From Acidobacteriota bacterium (GTDB lineage Bacteria; Acidobacteriota; Terriglobia; UBA7540): 7,891 bases of DNA. The translations under genes and the position numbers were made by a program. Location: assembly GCA_021784615.1 (NCBI GenBank), contig JAJYHU010000334.1:1-7891 (forward strand), read 5' to 3'. Under the pieces are notes generated by a model, which did no database searches, had not been told where the DNA came from, and saw only the letters and a list, made by a program, of their open reading frames with translations. This document shows, piece after piece, positions 6,759 to 7,891 of the stretch. Position 1 is the first letter of the stretch; each line of letters opens with the position of its first letter.

Positions 6759-7412
6759 TTATTTCGCGGACGCCGCAGTAGCTGGTAGCGCAGACCGCCG
6801 AAATTGCGGTCTGCGGCTTTTCTGTGAACACAAACACCGAACACCCGCGGACCTCAGCCCCGGAGGACGCGCTACTTGCTCCGAATCGCCTGGAACGAGC
6901 TGGACGTGATAGCGCGGCTGCTGAGCGAGATGTGCTGCAAATCGACCGATAGCATCGTAGACTACGTAACCGCCGCTTCCCCCATCCGCTGTCCAGTGAG
7001 AACCATGCTTCGTCAGGTAATATCCATTTCTGACAGCGTCGAACCCTCCTCGTTTATTGGGCACGGCCAACAACAGTTCCCCGTGAGTGCCATCTGCGGC
7101 GTAGACCGCAACGTACAACTCCCCTGAAGTTTTGGACAAGCCAGGTATTGAGCCGACATGGTATCTGACCCAAGCCCAATCGCCAACCTTGAGCTTCACG
7201 GGCTTCAGTCCATACTCCTGCACAAAAGGGGCTGCCACTAGACACCCAATGGCTTCCTGCAACCGCTTGGGCACCCATTCTGCAGTTGTGCTGTCCGCCT
7301 TCTGGGCAACTGCGGACTGAACGGCGATCAGTAGCACAAAGCACAAGGCCAGCATTGATCCCCGCCGGGTCCGAGAGATCAAGAACGATGTATGCGATTT
7401 ATTCAGAAGCAT
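6759..7412 (-). CDS. Exported protein of unknown function, 217 residues, with repeat-encoded C-terminus
   Basis: I do not recognise the family. The N-terminus has a positive stretch (R14-T-R-R17), a hydrophobic core (MLALCFVLLIAVQSAVA, 20-36) and a probable signal peptidase I site AVA|Q after residue 36. The twin arginine followed by G-S-M-L only loosely resembles a Tat motif. The mature part contains GDWAWVRYHVG, SGELYVAVYAADG, HGELLLAVPN, GGFDAVRNGYYLTKHG and PRYHVQLVPG, which reads as a compact, beta-rich, aromatic domain. The start at 7412 is chosen because AGGAG lies 6 nt upstream; the in-frame ATG codons at 7433 and 7505 lack such a site. Residues 180-217 (Arg/Ser/Ala-rich, with CLC) coincide with the REP-like doublet, so the native C-terminus may have been altered. 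It lies 17 nt after the stop of the upstream minus-strand gene, implying one transcript and perhaps related function. Confidence 0.7.
   Translation of the reverse strand: MLLNKSHTSFLISRTRRGSMLALCFVLLIAVQSAVAQKADSTTAEWVPKRLQEAIGCLVAAPFVQEYGLKPVKLKVGDWAWVRYHVGSIPGLSKTSGELYVAVYAADGTHGELLLAVPNKRGGFDAVRNGYYLTKHGSHWTADGGSGGYVVYDAIGRFAAHLAQQPRYHVQLVPGDSEQVARPPGLRSAGVRCLCSQKSRRPQFRRSALPATAASAK
6780..6875. repeat. REP-like doublet, copy 1
   Basis: The plus-strand unit has AGCTGGTAGCGCAGA (6780-6794) leading into a perfect 10-bp stem, CGCAGACCGC (6789-6798) with GCGGTCTGCG (6806-6815), then GCTTTTC. The minus-strand unit starts with a GTAGCGC head at 6875-6869 and continues CGTCCTCC, with CGCG and CCTC arms that can pair imperfectly with GAGG and CGCG. 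The layout repeats at 7794-7884: the same head and lower stem, and a GGAGGACGCG motif 43-47 nt past the stem. It overlaps the 3' end of the minus-strand exported-protein gene. Confidence 0.6.
6789..6821 (+). terminator. Possible rho-independent terminator formed by the repeat hairpin
   Basis: A perfect 10-bp GC-rich stem with a 7-nt loop is followed by GC and TTTT (6818-6821), so on the plus strand it could stop transcription coming from the small-protein gene. The T-run is short. A similar hairpin at 7803-7838 has no plus-strand gene before it, so termination may be incidental to the repeat. Confidence 0.35.
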
Positions 7413-7418
7413 TCCAAT

Positions 7419-7423
7419 CTCCT
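7419..7423 (-). promoter_or_regulatory. Ribosome binding site that sets the start of the exported-protein gene
   Basis: The minus strand reads AGGAG followed by 6 nt and ATG at 7412. This favours the start directly before the signal peptide over upstream in-frame ATG codons. Confidence 0.65.
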
Positions 7424-7429
7424 GGCTGT

Positions 7430-7891
7430 TCATGGTCCATAGGTGACAATGTACTTGTACGGTGACGGAGTGTTGTACGGACCGGAAACGGTATGCACTT
7501 TGCATCCCCAGAAATCGTGCCCAGCCTTAACTTGCGCCGCCGTTCGCATGTTGTACAAGATCGCGCCGTGCGTTGGATCAACTCCGTTCAACATCTCCCT
7601 GACGGCGCGTTCTGCTATCGGCAGCATAGCTTTGGCGCCTCGCATGTTTGGAGGAGCCATACTCGCGTGTTTGCCGACATTCGCTCCCCATTTCGCGATT
7701 CCGTTCAGTCGAACGTGTGCGATCTTGTCGCGTGCATTGGCAAGCGAGTCGTTCTCCTTCGATGAATCGGTCTCCCCACAAGTCTCGCCGCAAAGCCGGT
7801 AGCGCAGAGTCTCGGTGTCAAGAGACTCTGCGGGTTTTCGTTGAATCCTATTCGCGTCCGCTGGTCGGCGGGCAGGAGGACGCGAGCCAGT
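7430..7891 (-). CDS. Unrecognised protein, C-terminal part (5' end outside window or lost)
   Basis: This frame is open from the right edge to a TGA at 7432-7430, giving 153 residues. The non-repeat part, after about 7793, has good coding character: CGETDSSKENDSLANARDK, IAHVRLNGIAKWGANVGKHA, MLPIAERAVREMLNGVDPTHGA, then KAGHDFWGCKVHTVSGPY and the terminus PSPYKYIVTYGP. The DPTHGAILYN segment loosely recalls the D-P-T-x-G-A region near the end of SleB-type cell-wall hydrolases, but this is a weak memory-based resemblance and no catalytic set is evident. Only one in-frame ATG (7660) occurs, late in the domain, and it would cut off the conserved-looking part. The frame upstream runs through REP-like sequence (7794-7884). 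Hence this is either the C-terminal domain of a larger protein continuing to the right or a fragment broken by the repeat. It is coupled to the exported-protein gene 17 nt downstream. Confidence 0.55.
   Translation of the reverse strand, partial: TGSRPPARRPADANRIQRKPAESLDTETLRYRLCGETCGETDSSKENDSLANARDKIAHVRLNGIAKWGANVGKHASMAPPNMRGAKAMLPIAERAVREMLNGVDPTHGAILYNMRTAAQVKAGHDFWGCKVHTVSGPYNTPSPYKYIVTYGP
7794..7884. repeat. REP-like doublet, copy 2
   Basis: AGCCGGTAGCGCAGA (7794-7808) leads into a perfect 11-bp stem, CGCAGAGTCTC (7803-7813) with GAGACTCTGCG (7822-7832), loop of 8 nt, then GGTTTTCG. Further on, CGCGTCC (7853-7859) pairs with GGACGCG (7878-7884), and the 10-mer GGAGGACGCG at 7875-7884 is shared with copy 1 (6862-6871). 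Compared with copy 1 the lower stem CGCAGA/TCTGCG is identical, while the upper stem differs on both arms with pairing kept. The element lies in the same orientation as copy 1, 1014 bases away. Confidence 0.6.

Noticed and set aside
7413..7505. Longer starts for the exported protein at 7433 (ATGA overlap with the upstream stop) or 7505
   Set aside because: Neither has a Shine-Dalgarno and both put extra residues before the signal peptide; AGGAG at 7423-7419 fits the start at 7412. The 7433 start is not fully excluded because the overlap itself could couple translation.
7803..7838. Copy 2 hairpin as a true rho-independent terminator
   Set aside because: It has a stem and TTTT on the plus strand, but only minus-strand genes lie before it, so it is treated as a repeat rather than a functional terminator.
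6684..7884. CRISPR array
   Set aside because: The repeats are palindromic, few, diverged and irregularly spaced, and no cas-like gene is present.

Overview
The window reads as a chromosomal segment of a GC-rich bacterium. It has three blocks: a [NiFe]-hydrogenase maturation operon on the minus strand, a sugar-utilisation pair on the plus strand, and a repeat-rich accessory end. The GTAGCGC-headed hairpin repeats on the right remind me of repeats in Acidobacteriota genomes. That is a memory-based impression, and no ribosomal or other phylogenetic marker is present to confirm it.

Bases 1-3031 (minus strand) carry hypF, hypC and hypD in that transcription order. Spacing is extremely tight: 1 nt between hypF and hypC, and a 4-base GTGA overlap between hypC and hypD. 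hypD runs off the left edge. Together HypF (carbamoyl transfer), HypC and HypD (scaffold for the Fe(CN)2CO unit) build the iron ligands of [NiFe]-hydrogenase. hypE and the hydrogenase subunits are not in view.

Bases 3032-3219 form a divergent intergenic region. Bases 3220-6332 (plus strand) hold a ROK-family sugar kinase and, 83 nt later, a cytoplasmic clan GH-D (GH36-like) alpha-galactosidase-type hydrolase. They plausibly act in sequence: glycoside cleavage, then phosphorylation of a released sugar. The hydrolase lacks the usual C-x-x-G-G-G-R motif of GH36, so its substrate is open.

Bases 6333-7891 look accessory. A 54-residue protein with a strong ribosome binding site is followed by a dense set of hairpin repeats. 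These have the form of REP elements: a GTAG head followed by a palindrome, arranged as inverted doublets (REPIN-like). Two related doublets lie about 1 kb apart in the same orientation and bracket two minus-strand genes. The upstream gene is only partly in the window and I do not recognise it with confidence. The downstream gene encodes a Sec-exported protein, and its last 38 codons appear to be supplied by the repeat. The pair is closely coupled and could be an effector with a periplasmic partner, but that is inference only.
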